A stretch of DNA of 64,000 nucleotides from Klebsiella oxytoca NBRC 105695 (GCF_001598695.1 NZ_BCZK01000007.1:62001-126000), one strand, 5' to 3'. Shown: positions 10,954-20,156, numbered from the stretch's first letter. Numbers and translations are program-made. Notes: generated by a model not told the origin, from the sequence alone.

Positions 10954-12480
10954 ATGACTCCTTCTGAATACCAGAATCCTATTTTATGCGCCGATTATTC
11001 CGACCCGGATATCGTGCGCGTAAGGGATGATTTCTTTATGGTCTCTTCCAGTTTTAACCATGTGCCCGCTTTACCGATCCTGCATTCAACGGACCTGGTT
11101 AACTGGACTATTATCAACCACGTTCTGGATGAACTGCCGCTACCGGGTTATGACCGGTATCAGCCGGGTAAGGGCGTATGGGCGCCATCGATTCGCTGGC
11201 ACGATGGCAAGCTGTGGGTCTGCTTCAGCACCCCAGATGAAGGTATTTTTATCTGCCATACCGAGGACCCGTGGGGGAAATGGAGCGCTCCGCACTGCCT
11301 GCGTCAGGCCAGAGGGTGGATAGATCCCTGCCCGTTCTGGGACGACAATGGTCAGGCCTGGTTGGTACATGCTTTCGCCCATAGCCGCAGCGGCATTAAG
11401 CATAAACTGCAGTTGTTTGCGATGGCGCCGGACGCCAGCGAATTACTGGGCGAAGGGCAGATTATCTATGACGGCTGCTGCGATTTACCCACCCTTGAGG
11501 GGCCAAAGGTTTATCAACGCGCCGGTTGGTACTACATCTTTGCTCCTGCGGGCGGGGTAGAAAATGGCTGGCAGACGGTGCTGCGCGCGCGCCAGATGAC
11601 GGGGCCCTGGGAAGCCAAAAACGTGCTTTTCCAGGGAAACACATCGATAAATGGACCACATCAGGGCGGCTGGGTGGAGGGCGAGAAGGGCGAATGCTGG
11701 TTTGTTCATTTCCAGGACTTACATCTCTATGGCCGCGTGGTTCACCTCCAGCCGATGTTCTGGGGTGACGACGGCTGGCCGCGTATCGGTGAGCAGATTG
11801 GCAGTTGCGGCGTCGGACAGCCGGTTTTACGTTGGCCGCGTCCGAAAGGGTTAACGCCTTCACCGGCGTTGGCGCCGCAAACCAGCGACTATTTTGCGCA
11901 AGGCCAACCGGGAATACAGTGGCAGTGGCAGGCTAACCCCAGCCCTGAGTGGCTGCTGCCGGCGGAAGGCGAACTCCGATTACGCTGCACCCCATTATCC
12001 CAAGTCGATGGACAGAGAGCGTTATACTGGGCGCCGCAGCTGTTGCTGCAGAAATTCCCGGCGCTAACTTTTAGCGCGAAAACAAGCGTAACGTTATATG
12101 CCGCTCAGGACGGTGATGCCGGAGGCCTGATCGTATACGGCGAACGCTACGCCGCTTTGCTGGTGGAGTTTGGGCAAGGGAGTTGCCGGCTCGTGTGGCG
12201 ACACGGTTGGATGAGCGATGCGGGCGTTGTGCGCGAAACTCGTCAGGTTCTTGCTGAGCTTAAGCGCGGCAAGTGTCAGCTGCAGGTTGCCGTAGGCGAA
12301 GGCGGCTTGTGTCAATTTTCCTGGCGAGCTGAGGAGGAGGAGTGGCAGGGGGTTCCCCTTTGTTTTGCTGCCGGGAAGGGGAAATGGGTCGGTGCGAAAT
12401 TTGGCCTGCTGGCTGCTTCAATGGATGGCCTGCAAAGCGAGGGCTACTGCTCTTTGCAGGACTTTGAGGTCATCCTATAA
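10954..12480 (+). CDS. GH43 beta-xylosidase / alpha-L-arabinofuranosidase
   Basis: A 508-residue glycoside hydrolase of family 43. The N-terminal five-bladed propeller (about residues 5-290) carries the catalytic base Asp in YSDPDIVRV, the pKa-modulating Asp in GWIDPCPFW and the general acid Glu in LEGPKVY. A C-terminal concanavalin-like domain (about 320-508) is typical of this group. No signal peptide is seen, so it acts on imported oligosaccharides in the cytoplasm. ATG 10954 is preferred over ATG 10945, because ggag at 10941-10944 is correctly spaced for it. Operon with the upstream symporter. It is not the YagH/XynB type: the sequence differs from those in length and motifs. Confidence 0.88.
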   Translation: MTPSEYQNPILCADYSDPDIVRVRDDFFMVSSSFNHVPALPILHSTDLVNWTIINHVLDELPLPGYDRYQPGKGVWAPSIRWHDGKLWVCFSTPDEGIFICHTEDPWGKWSAPHCLRQARGWIDPCPFWDDNGQAWLVHAFAHSRSGIKHKLQLFAMAPDASELLGEGQIIYDGCCDLPTLEGPKVYQRAGWYYIFAPAGGVENGWQTVLRARQMTGPWEAKNVLFQGNTSINGPHQGGWVEGEKGECWFVHFQDLHLYGRVVHLQPMFWGDDGWPRIGEQIGSCGVGQPVLRWPRPKGLTPSPALAPQTSDYFAQGQPGIQWQWQANPSPEWLLPAEGELRLRCTPLSQVDGQRALYWAPQLLLQKFPALTFSAKTSVTLYAAQDGDAGGLIVYGERYAALLVEFGQGSCRLVWRHGWMSDAGVVRETRQVLAELKRGKCQLQVAVGEGGLCQFSWRAEEEEWQGVPLCFAAGKGKWVGAKFGLLAASMDGLQSEGYCSLQDFEVIL

Positions 12481-12587
12481 AGAAACCGTTTCTGGCCGTC
12501 TGCAGATAATGCGGGCGGCTGGATGTTGCATAAACGTTACCCTGTTGCGATATAATGGCGGCCGTTTATGTTAACTGACAGGATCTT

Positions 12588-13082
12588 ATGGAACGCTTTC
12601 TGGAAAATGCTATGTACGCCTCGCGCTGGCTGCTGGCGCCGGTTTATTTTGGCCTCTCGCTCGGTCTGATTGCGCTGACCATCAAATTTTTTCAGGAGAT
12701 CTTCCACATACTGCCGCATATTTTTAGCGTCAGTGAGTCGGATATGATTCTGACCCTGCTGTCGCTGGTGGATATGACCCTGGTGGGCGGTTTGCTGGTG
12801 ATGGTGATGTTCTCCGGGTATGAAAATTTTGTCTCGCAGCTGGATATTAACGAGGGTAAAGAAAAACTCAGCTGGCTGGGAAAAATGGACGCGACGTCGC
12901 TGAAAAATAAGGTTGCCGCCTCCATCGTGGCGATCTCCTCTATTCACCTGCTGCGGGTGTTTATGGATGCGAAAAACGTCCCGGACAATAAGCTGATGTG
13001 GTACGTCATCATCCACCTGACCTTTGTGCTCTCGGCCTTTGTTATGGGCTACCTCGATCGTCTGACCAAAGTGAAACACTGA
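12588..13082 (+). CDS. yqhA: UPF0114 inner membrane protein YqhA
   Basis: A 164-residue membrane protein matching E. coli YqhA along its full length. Three to four transmembrane helices flank a cytoplasmic loop with the conserved block [22 protein letters not shown]. Function is not established. A strong terminator follows at 13093. Confidence 0.93.
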   Translation: MERFLENAMYASRWLLAPVYFGLSLGLIALTIKFFQEIFHILPHIFSVSESDMILTLLSLVDMTLVGGLLVMVMFSGYENFVSQLDINEGKEKLSWLGKMDATSLKNKVAASIVAISSIHLLRVFMDAKNVPDNKLMWYVIIHLTFVLSAFVMGYLDRLTKVKH

Positions 13083-13092
13083 TCCCTTCTCT

Positions 13093-13122
13093 CCCGGCGG
13101 CGTTAGCCGCTGGGCTTTTTTC
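13093..13122 (+). terminator. yqhA terminator
   Basis: Stem cccggcggc / gccgctggg with loop gtta, then cttttttct, starting 10 bases after the yqhA stop. Confidence 0.85.
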
Positions 13123-13203
13123 TCCCCGTTTCTGCTTTTCTGCGCTGGCGTATGTCCGGGCTTCTGCTTTGCTTAAAGGGCGCTTAACAACGGAGGCAGG
13201 GTG

Positions 13204-14091
13204 ATGACGCGATTAACGGCCAAAGATTTTCCGCAGCAGCTGCTCGAGTATTATGACTACTATGCCCACGGCAAAATTAGCAAACGCGAGTTTCTCCAGC
13301 TGGCGGGGAAATATACCGTCGGCGGGATGACCGCGCTGGCGCTGTTTAATCTGCTGAAGCCCGACTATGCCCTGGCAGAGCAGGTATCGTTCACCGACCC
13401 GGATATCCGCCCGGAGTATATTCATTATCCCTCTCCTGATGGCCACGGCGAAGTGCGGGCTTACCTGGTGACGCCGACGAAAATAGCCGACAAAGCGCCC
13501 GCCGTGGTGGTGGTTCATGAGAACCGCGGCCTGAACCCCTATATTGAAGACGTAGCCCGGCGGGTAGCGAAAGCGGGGTATATCGCGCTGGCGCCGGATG
13601 GCCTGAGCTCCGTCGGCGGCTATCCGGGGAATGATGATGAAGGCCGCGCGCTACAGCAGAAAGTCGATCCCGTGAAGCTGATGAATGACTTTTTTGCGGC
13701 GGTCGAATTTGTGGCGAAGCATCCGCAGGCGACGGGGAAGGTCGGTATCACCGGTTTTTGCTACGGCGGCGGCGTCAGCAACGCGGCGGCGGTGGCGATC
13801 CCGGAGCTGGCCTGCGCGGTGCCGTTTTACGGCCGCCAGCCGCCGTTGAAGGAGGTCGATAAAATTAAAACGCCGCTGCTGCTGCATTACGCCGAACTCG
13901 ATAGCGGCATTAATGAAGGCTGGCCCGCCTATGAACAGGCGCTGAAGGCGCATAATAAAGTCTACGAGGCCTATCTCTATCAGGGCGTGAATCACGGCTT
14001 TCATAATGATTCCACGCCGCGCTACGATCGGGCTGCGGCTGACCTGGCCTGGCAACGTACGCTGGCGTGGTTTGAAAAGTATTTACGCTAG
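13204..14091 (+). CDS. yghX: Dienelactone hydrolase family protein YghX, intact
   Basis: A 295-residue alpha/beta hydrolase of the dienelactone hydrolase family. The nucleophile Cys lies in GFCYGGG, the Asp in AELDSGINEG and the His in VNHGFHND. The first 55 residues include SKREFLQLAGKYTVGGMTAL, a Tat-like signal with Lys-Arg in place of Arg-Arg, so export is possible but not proven. In E. coli K-12 yghX is broken; here it is complete. ATG 13204 lies seven bases after ggagg; a GTG three bases earlier is also possible. Natural substrate unknown. Confidence 0.92.
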   Translation: MTRLTAKDFPQQLLEYYDYYAHGKISKREFLQLAGKYTVGGMTALALFNLLKPDYALAEQVSFTDPDIRPEYIHYPSPDGHGEVRAYLVTPTKIADKAPAVVVVHENRGLNPYIEDVARRVAKAGYIALAPDGLSSVGGYPGNDDEGRALQQKVDPVKLMNDFFAAVEFVAKHPQATGKVGITGFCYGGGVSNAAAVAIPELACAVPFYGRQPPLKEVDKIKTPLLLHYAELDSGINEGWPAYEQALKAHNKVYEAYLYQGVNHGFHNDSTPRYDRAAADLAWQRTLAWFEKYLR

Positions 14092-14169
14092 CGCAAACGC
14101 CATAAATAGCGCTACCGCTCGCTTAAAAAATCGCTATATAATTTATTATATAACGATTGGGAGAGCGCG

Positions 14170-14457
14170 ATGGAAAATCATTTTGGAAAAGGCTTAATGG
14201 CGGGGCTACAGGCATCCCATGCTGACACCGCCGCGCATGCGGCGAATTTTTGCACCGACTATAAACGCGGGTTTGTGCTCGGCTACTCGCACCGCATGTT
14301 TGAAAAAACCGGCGACCGCCAGCTCAGCGCCTGGGAAGCGGGGATCCTCACTCGTCGCTATGGCCTGGAAAGAGACATGGTGATGGACTTCTTCAAAGAG
14401 GGCAGTTCTTCGACCGCGATGCGCTACTTTATGGCGGGCTATCGGCTGGAAAGCTAA
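14170..14457 (+). CDS. yghW: DUF2623 protein YghW
   Basis: A 95-residue protein with the full E. coli YghW pattern ([40 protein letters not shown]). Soluble, no signal peptide, function unknown. The ATG follows a gggaga ribosome-binding site. Confidence 0.9.
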   Translation: MENHFGKGLMAGLQASHADTAAHAANFCTDYKRGFVLGYSHRMFEKTGDRQLSAWEAGILTRRYGLERDMVMDFFKEGSSSTAMRYFMAGYRLES

Positions 14458-14459
14458 AA

Positions 14460-14481
14460 ACCGGAGGCGGGCGCCTCCGGT
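14460..14481 (-). terminator. yghU terminator between convergent yghW and yghU
   Basis: Stem accggaggcg / cgcctccggt with a two-base loop. On the minus strand it is followed by ttttta, so it ends yghU transcripts best; it also separates convergent yghW. Confidence 0.8.
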
Positions 14482-14492
14482 GGGCCAGAGCG

Positions 14493-15359
14493 TTACGCCT
14501 GGCGCTTATCTTCGGTTTGCGTTTCGAAGTCGCTGGCGGCATGGCGCTCATGAAGCTGCTCATTGAGCGGGCCAGAGGTACGGTTAACCATGCGTCCACG
14601 CTGTACGGCGGGGCGATTGCCAACATCCTGCGCCCAACGCAGCACGTTTTTATAGCTTCCGGCATCAAGGAATTCGGCGGCATTATAGACATTCCCCAGC
14701 ACCACGTTGCCGTACCACGGCCAGATGGCCATATCGGCGATGGTGTACTCTTCTCCCGCCACAAAACGACCGCGGGCAAGCTGCTTGTCCAGCACGTCAA
14801 GCTGGCGTTTGGCTTCCATCGTAAAGCGGTCTATCGCGTATTCGATTTTCACCGGCGCATAGCTAAAGAAGTGGCCAAAGCCGCCGCCGAGGAACGGGGC
14901 CGCGCCCTGCAGCCAGAACAGCCAGTTGAGGGTTTCAGTGCGGCCTGCCGGATCTTTTGGCAGGAAGAAACCGAACTTTTCCGCCAGATAGAGCAGGATG
15001 CTGCCGGATTCAAAAACGCGGGTCGGCGGAGTGGTGGAATGGTCGCGGAGCGCCGGGATTTTTGAGTTTGGATTAACCTCGACAAAGCCGCTGGAGAACT
15101 GATCGCCTTCACCGATGCGAATCAGCCAGGCGTCATATTCCGCGCCGCTAACGCCTAACGCCAGCAGCTCTTCCAGCATGATGGTCACCTTCTGGCCGTT
15201 GGGCGTCCCCAGCGAATAGAGCTGAAGCGGATGCGCGCCCACCGGCAGCTCCCGCTCGTGCGTTGCGCCGGAGACCGGGCGGTTGATATTGGCGAATGCG
15301 CCGCCGTTGTTTTGCTTCCATTCCCACACTTTAGGTGGCTGGTAGTTATTCTCTGACAT
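14493..15359 (-). CDS. yghU: Disulfide-bond oxidoreductase YghU (GST family)
   Basis: A 288-residue glutathione transferase-fold protein of the Nu class, the same length as E. coli YghU. It reduces disulfide bonds using two bound glutathione molecules. The thioredoxin-like N-terminal domain carries the segments LYSLGTPNGQKVTIMLEEL and NPNSKIPAL and is followed by the all-helical C-terminal domain with GGGFGHF. A DsbA-like gene lies just upstream on the same strand and the glutathionylspermidine synthetase gene next to that, so this is a glutathione-related cluster. Confidence 0.94.
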   Translation of the reverse strand: MSENNYQPPKVWEWKQNNGGAFANINRPVSGATHERELPVGAHPLQLYSLGTPNGQKVTIMLEELLALGVSGAEYDAWLIRIGEGDQFSSGFVEVNPNSKIPALRDHSTTPPTRVFESGSILLYLAEKFGFFLPKDPAGRTETLNWLFWLQGAAPFLGGGFGHFFSYAPVKIEYAIDRFTMEAKRQLDVLDKQLARGRFVAGEEYTIADMAIWPWYGNVVLGNVYNAAEFLDAGSYKNVLRWAQDVGNRPAVQRGRMVNRTSGPLNEQLHERHAASDFETQTEDKRQA

Positions 15360-15419
15360 GCTGATCTGCCTTTTTAGTGAGGTGTTGAAGTCGTGACGTT
15401 ACCGTGCCGGAGCGCCGGT

Positions 15420-15980
15420 CTAAGCCAGAATCCGCGCGGCCCATACGCTGACGTCGTCGCCGCTGCCGAGATCCGCCTGCACCAGGCCATTAACCATAAA
15501 GGTCGGCGACACGTGGATGCCGTTCTGGCGGGCGTATTTGCTATGCCATTTGATCTCGTTTTGCAGCTCGGGGCGGGCAAACGCTGCGGCCAGCGAGACG
15601 CGGCTGTAGCGTTCGAGACGTTCAATAATCTGCTGCGGCGTGGCGTCCATATTCGGCCCGCTACAGTGGTCGGTAAACTCAAACTCTTCGCGGTGGTCGG
15701 CGACGGCTTTAAGCACCTTATGCGCCTGCTCGCGGCCGTGCGGGAGGGTTGACGCGGCGAGAATACAGCGGACGATGACGCCGGAAAACAGATGCCACGG
15801 TTGAGACTGCAAACGTATTTTGATCGTCACGTTATCTGCGCCAACTTCATCCAGCAGGTCATCAAGCTTATTAAAGGCGCGAACGGAATAGGGGCAGGTG
15901 GGTTCAAGGAACACCTCAAAGGTGCGTGGCCCATGACCCCAGACCAGCGGTTGGGCGGTCAGATGCGAAGGTGTGCTCAT
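15420..15980 (-). CDS. DsbA-like thioredoxin-fold protein with CPYS motif
   Basis: A 186-residue thioredoxin-superfamily protein of the DsbA/Thioredoxin_4 type. The active-site position reads Cys29-Pro-Tyr-Ser, so only one redox-active Cys is available in the motif. The cis-Pro loop HVSPTFMVNG and the helical insertion are present. No signal peptide is visible, so it should be cytoplasmic. It is upstream of yghU with about 60 bases between and divergent from gss; a role with glutathione mixed disulfides is inferred from context only. E. coli K-12 has no counterpart at this position. Confidence 0.8.
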   Translation of the reverse strand: MSTPSHLTAQPLVWGHGPRTFEVFLEPTCPYSVRAFNKLDDLLDEVGADNVTIKIRLQSQPWHLFSGVIVRCILAASTLPHGREQAHKVLKAVADHREEFEFTDHCSGPNMDATPQQIIERLERYSRVSLAAAFARPELQNEIKWHSKYARQNGIHVSPTFMVNGLVQADLGSGDDVSVWAARILA

Positions 15981-16187
15981 TGTCGGCTCCTGATAATTTT
16001 TTTATCTCAAATAACGATATCACTTTTGCCCGGGGGCGCAGGCTTATTTTCCTTAAGGGCACGATTAGCGAATCGAATGAGTGGTATCATCACTTCACCT
16101 CTGTCTGGTAAGTGCCTGCGGCAGGATAAGAAGAGGGAGTTTTGTTTCGCCAACTGCCCGGGCTGCATTAATTTGAGGTCAGGCTAA

Positions 16188-18059
16188 ATGAGCAAAGGTT
16201 CGACAAGCAGTGACGCCCCGTTTGGTACACTATTAGGCTACGCACCGGGCGGCGTGGCGATTTATTCATCTAATTACAGTAGCTTAAATCCGCAAGATTA
16301 TCCGGATGACGCCACGTTCCGCAGCTATATCGGTAATGAGTATATGGGGCATAAATGGCAGTGCGTGGAGTTCGCGCGCCGCTTTCTGTTCCTCACCTAC
16401 GGTTTTGTTTTCACCGATGTCGGCATGGCCTACGAGATTTTCTCCCTGCGTTTTTTACGCGAGGTGGTCAACGACAATATTCTGCCGCTGCAGGCGTTCG
16501 CCAACGGCTCTCGTCGTCCGCCGATCGCCGGCTCGCTGCTGATCTGGCAGAAAGGCGGCGAGTTCAAGCACACGGGCCACGTGGCGGTCATTACTCAGCT
16601 GGTAGGGAACAAGGTGAGGATCGCCGAACAGAACGTGATTCACTCGCCGCTACCGCAGGGGCAGCAGTGGACCCGCGAGCTGACGCTGGAAGTGAAAAAT
16701 GGCCTCTACACGATTAAAGACACCTTTGCCAATACCGAAATCCTTGGCTGGATGATCCAAACCGCCGATACCGAATTCAGCCTGCCGCAGCCGGTGCTGC
16801 CGGGTGAGGCGATGGCGATTAAAGGCGCGCGGTTGCCGAACAAAGGCCAGTTTCGCGGCAACTGGCTCAACGAGAAAGATTCCCTGCAAAAAGCCTATGT
16901 CGAAGCCAACGGCCACGTCATCAATAAAGACCCATACCAGTATTTCACTATTACCGAAAGCGCCGAGCAGGAGCTCATCAAAGCCACCAACGAGCTGCAT
17001 CTGATGTACCTGCACGCTACCGACAAGGTGATGAAGGACGATAGCCTGCTGGCGCTGTTCGATATTCCGAAAATTCTCTGGCCGCGCCTGCGCCTCTCGT
17101 GGCAGCGCCGACGCCATCATATGATTACCGGTCGTATGGATTTCTGTATGGATGAGCGCGGGCTCAAGGTGTATGAGTACAACGCCGACTCCGCGTCCTG
17201 TCATACCGAAGGCGGGCTGATCCTCGAACAGTGGCTGAAGCAGGGCTACTGCGGCACCGGCCATAACCCGGCGGAAAACCTGCTCGATGAGCTTGCCGGG
17301 GCGTGGAAGCACAGCCGGGCGCGCCCATTCGTGCACATCATGCAGGATAAGGATCTGGAGGAGAACTACCACGCGCAGTTTATCCAGCGTTCGCTGACGC
17401 AGGCCGGTTTCGAGAGCAAAATTCTTTACGGCCTTGATGAGCTGTGCTGGGATGCCGCCGGGCAGTTAATTGATGCCGATGGACGCCTGGTTAACTGCGT
17501 CTGGAAAACCTGGGCATGGGAGACCGCCATTGAGCAGGTGCGCGAAGTCAGCGCCGACGAGTACGCGGCGGTGCCGATCCGTACCGGGCACCCTGATAAT
17601 GAAGTGCGTCTGATTGACGTCCTGCTGCGCCCGGAAGTGCTAGTCTTCGAGCCGCTGTGGACGGTTATCCCCGGCAACAAGGCGATTTTGCCGGTGCTTT
17701 GGTCGCTGTTCCCTAATCATCGCTATCTCCTGGATACCGATTTTGTGGTCAACGAGCAGCTGGCGGAAAGCGGCTATGCGGTTAAGCCAATCTCAGGCCG
17801 CTGCGGCAGCAATATCGATCTGATTGGCCCGCAGGATGAAGTGCTGGATAAAACCAGCGGCCAGTTTTTCGATCGCAAAAATATTTACCAGCAGCTGTGG
17901 TGCCTGCCGAAGGTGGATGGCAAATACATCCAGGTTTGCACCTTTACGGTTGGCGGTAACTATGGCGGTACCTGCCTGCGCGGAGACGATTCTCTGGTGG
18001 TCAAAAAAGAGAGCGATATTGAGCCGCTAATCGTGCTAAAAGACAACGATAGCCGTTAA
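16188..18059 (+). CDS. gss: Bifunctional glutathionylspermidine synthetase/amidase
   Basis: A 623-residue two-domain enzyme. The N-terminal CHAP-type amidase (about 1-195) has Cys59, His131 and Glu147 at the positions of the E. coli catalytic residues. The C-terminal ATP-grasp synthetase (about 205-615) has the RMDFCMDERG and GRCGSNIDL blocks. It makes glutathionylspermidine from glutathione, spermidine and ATP, and hydrolyses it again. The ATG follows gaggtcaggctaa. Slightly longer than the 619 residues of E. coli; the C-terminus ends LKDNDSR. Confidence 0.96.
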   Translation: MSKGSTSSDAPFGTLLGYAPGGVAIYSSNYSSLNPQDYPDDATFRSYIGNEYMGHKWQCVEFARRFLFLTYGFVFTDVGMAYEIFSLRFLREVVNDNILPLQAFANGSRRPPIAGSLLIWQKGGEFKHTGHVAVITQLVGNKVRIAEQNVIHSPLPQGQQWTRELTLEVKNGLYTIKDTFANTEILGWMIQTADTEFSLPQPVLPGEAMAIKGARLPNKGQFRGNWLNEKDSLQKAYVEANGHVINKDPYQYFTITESAEQELIKATNELHLMYLHATDKVMKDDSLLALFDIPKILWPRLRLSWQRRRHHMITGRMDFCMDERGLKVYEYNADSASCHTEGGLILEQWLKQGYCGTGHNPAENLLDELAGAWKHSRARPFVHIMQDKDLEENYHAQFIQRSLTQAGFESKILYGLDELCWDAAGQLIDADGRLVNCVWKTWAWETAIEQVREVSADEYAAVPIRTGHPDNEVRLIDVLLRPEVLVFEPLWTVIPGNKAILPVLWSLFPNHRYLLDTDFVVNEQLAESGYAVKPISGRCGSNIDLIGPQDEVLDKTSGQFFDRKNIYQQLWCLPKVDGKYIQVCTFTVGGNYGGTCLRGDDSLVVKKESDIEPLIVLKDNDSR

Positions 18060-18060
18060 A

Positions 18061-18221
18061 TTTTATCCCGGATTACGGCGGTGAGCGCCTTATCCGGGCT
18101 GCGGTTCTCGTCACCAGCGGCATTTGTAGCCCGGGCAAGGCGCATCGCGCCGCCCCCGGGGGAAGGCCGCAGGATGCTGAAGAATATCCCGGAGGCGATG
18201 CTGCGCATCTGTCCGGGCTAC
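18061..18221. repeat. REP/BIME element between gss and aminotransferase gene
   Basis: The 266-bp gap holds several REP-like units: tatcccggattacggcg / cgccttatccgggct (about 18063-18100) and a larger inverted pair gtagcccgggc at 18126-18136 and gcccggac-type complement at 18211-18221 (gtccgggctac). Such elements commonly stabilise upstream mRNA. Confidence 0.7.
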
Positions 18222-18325
18222 CGAACATACGAACCCGTAGCCCCAGTGAGCATAGTGCGACCGGGGGAGTTATCGGTAAAAAACAGATAAAACATCACAA
18301 CAACAAGACAGAAAAGGAAAATAGT

Positions 18326-19507
18326 ATGCACGATCGGCGACTCGCCGCCCGCGCGGGTGAACTTAAGCCCTCCGCCGTCCGCGAACTCCTCAAGCACAGT
18401 AAACTGCCCGGCGTGATCTCCCTGGGCGGCGGCATTCCGGCTCCGGAGCTTTTTGATACCGAAGGCCTGAACCTGGCGGTGCAGCAGGTGATGAACGGGC
18501 GCTTTAACGATGCGTTCCAGTACGGTTTGACCGAAGGTTATCCGCCGCTGCGTCAGGCCGTCAGCGAACTGTGTCAGGCGCGCGGCGTGGACTGCCCGGC
18601 AAGCCACGTTTATATCACTTCCGGTTCGCAGCAGTCGCTGGATATCGTCGCCCGCACGCTCCTCGATCCGGGCGATGCGATTGTCGTTGAGCGCCCGACC
18701 TATCTGGCGGCGCTGCAGGTCTTCCAGCTGGCGCAGGCCAATATTCTCAGCGTGGATACCGATGATGACGGCATGCTGGTGGAACAGCTGGCCGATCTGC
18801 TGGAAACCACGCGCGTGAAAGCCGTTTACCTGGTGCCGACGTTTGGCAACCCAGGCGGGAAGACCCTCAGCGAAGCGCGCCGTCGTCGCCTGGTTGAGCT
18901 GGCGAAAAAGCACGACTTCGTGATCATTGAAGACGATCCGTACGGTGAAATCAGCTTCACCGATGAAGTGCGCCGTCCGCTGTATCAGCACGCGGTTGAA
19001 CTGGGCTGTGTCGATCAGGTGGTGTATACCTCCACCTTCTCCAAGATCCTCGCGCCGGGGATGCGTATTGGCTGGATCGTGATGCCGGACTGGCTGGCGC
19101 AGCAGACGGTGATCGTCAAGCAGGCGGCGGATCTGCACACCAACATGCTATCGCAGGTCATCACTGCGGAATACCTGAGCATGAACCGTCTGGAAAAGCA
19201 GATTGCCCTGATCCGCGAAGATTACCGCAAGAAGTGCGTGGCGCTGGCCGACGCGCTGGAATCGCAGCTTGGCGAGCATCTGGAGTTCAGCCGTCCTAAA
19301 GGCGGTATGTTCCTGTGGGCTCGCTTCCGCTATCCGTTCGATACCATGGAATGGATGAAGAAAACGCTGGAAAACGGCGTGGTCTACGTGCCTGGGGAAG
19401 CGTTCTATAACGACAACCCGGATACCCGCACGCTGCGTCTCTCCTACTCTACGGTGTCGGCTGACGGTCTGATGACCGCCGTCGAGCGCCTGGCGAAATC
19501 GCTGTAA
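18326..19507 (+). CDS. PLP-dependent class I/II aminotransferase
   Basis: A 393-residue fold-type I aminotransferase with the pyridoxal lysine at Lys240 (STFSKILAPGMRIGW), the NPGG block at about 175 and the aromatic-rich ligand loop DDPYGEISF. The family includes 2-aminoadipate and branched-chain aminotransferases (LysN-like) and the catalytic domain of MocR regulators, but this protein has no DNA-binding domain. Substrate cannot be read from the sequence. It stands alone after the gss REP element. The start follows aaaaggaaaatagt. Confidence 0.85.
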   Translation: MHDRRLAARAGELKPSAVRELLKHSKLPGVISLGGGIPAPELFDTEGLNLAVQQVMNGRFNDAFQYGLTEGYPPLRQAVSELCQARGVDCPASHVYITSGSQQSLDIVARTLLDPGDAIVVERPTYLAALQVFQLAQANILSVDTDDDGMLVEQLADLLETTRVKAVYLVPTFGNPGGKTLSEARRRRLVELAKKHDFVIIEDDPYGEISFTDEVRRPLYQHAVELGCVDQVVYTSTFSKILAPGMRIGWIVMPDWLAQQTVIVKQAADLHTNMLSQVITAEYLSMNRLEKQIALIREDYRKKCVALADALESQLGEHLEFSRPKGGMFLWARFRYPFDTMEWMKKTLENGVVYVPGEAFYNDNPDTRTLRLSYSTVSADGLMTAVERLAKSL

Positions 19508-19570
19508 TCGCCTTGCTTCGCGCCGCTGGTCGGCGCGGAGCGCTCTCCGCCCACGTTTCTTCTATTAATG

Positions 19571-19584
19571 GCCTGAATTCAGGC
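19571..19584. repeat. 14-bp perfect palindrome gcctgaattcaggc
   Basis: A perfect palindrome about 65 bases after the aminotransferase stop. It could be an operator or part of a terminator; nothing else ties it to a function. Confidence 0.3.
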
Positions 19585-19648
19585 TAATCCTTGCCTGTCC
19601 GGCGAGCGCAATGAGGGGAGCTGAAGTTGAATGGCGTGAGCGGTTTTG

Positions 19649-19677
19649 GCATCGCCCGTCATCGCTGACGACGGGCG
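19649..19677. terminator. Hairpin downstream of the small membrane ORF
   Basis: Stem cgcccgtc / gacgggcg with a nine-base loop. The ctggcg / cgccag hairpin at about 19700-19718 lies just above. Both sit after the stop of the 29-residue ORF read on the minus strand and may end its transcript. Confidence 0.4.
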
Positions 19678-19725
19678 AGAGAAACGTAGTGCTGGGGTTC
19701 TGGCGGCTTATCGCCAGCCCGGGGT

Positions 19726-19815
19726 TTAATCCTGGTCGGCAATGCGATCGTCAAGCCAGATCAGCATCAATGAGGAGAGAAAAGCGACAGCGATGGTACC
19801 AATAGCTAACAACAT
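19726..19815 (-). CDS. Predicted 29-residue single-helix membrane protein
   Basis: A short ORF with an ATG preceded by gagg at a six-base spacing. The product begins MLLAIGTIAVAFLSSLML and ends in a charged tail (Trp-Leu-Asp-Asp-Arg-Ile-Ala-Asp-Gln-Asp). One hydrophobic helix of about 19 residues with an acidic tail is the usual form of small bacterial membrane proteins. I do not recognise it among named E. coli small proteins. Hairpins follow the stop. Expression is inferred from the start site and composition only. Confidence 0.5.
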   Translation of the reverse strand: MLLAIGTIAVAFLSSLMLIWLDDRIADQD

Positions 19816-19836
19816 AAGAAGCCTCAGGGGTTTTTA

Positions 19837-20156
19837 TTATTTTTCTGCTTTTACCGATGAGCGATTGTTTCTGTCCGTAATGGTCACTTTTGTGGCTGAT
19901 TGTGAGGTGGCGAGGGTGAAGAAATCGTCAGCATCAATATCGAAATTGAGAACGATTTCTCTGTATTTGCCACAGTTCATTAACTCTTTTGCTTCTTTCA
20001 TACTACTGGCGGTAATAGTAGGCATCAGTTTCATCTCGTTTAAAAACTGAGAAGCAAAATAAGAGCTAGTCGCTACCAGATCAACTACTTTTTCTGGTAA
20101 AGGCAACCGCAGTCGTCATGAGGGCTGCGGCTGTCCATCACCTTGTGAAACATCAT
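19837..20156 (-). pseudogene. Hypothetical gene, apparently frameshifted by one base
   Basis: Two overlapping frames make one coherent product. Frame A starts at ATG 20156 (Met-Met-Phe-His-Lys-Val-Met-Asp-Ser) and stops at 20085 right after cagaaaaag. The neighbouring frame is open from there to 19837 (VVDLVATSSYF...RSSVKAEK). Restoring one A in the A5 run at 20088-20092 joins them into about 108 residues. The second frame alone (89 residues) would need a TTG start without a clear ribosome-binding site. AT-richer than the surroundings. Programmed -1 slippage on g-aaa-aag is a less likely alternative. Function unknown. Confidence 0.4.
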
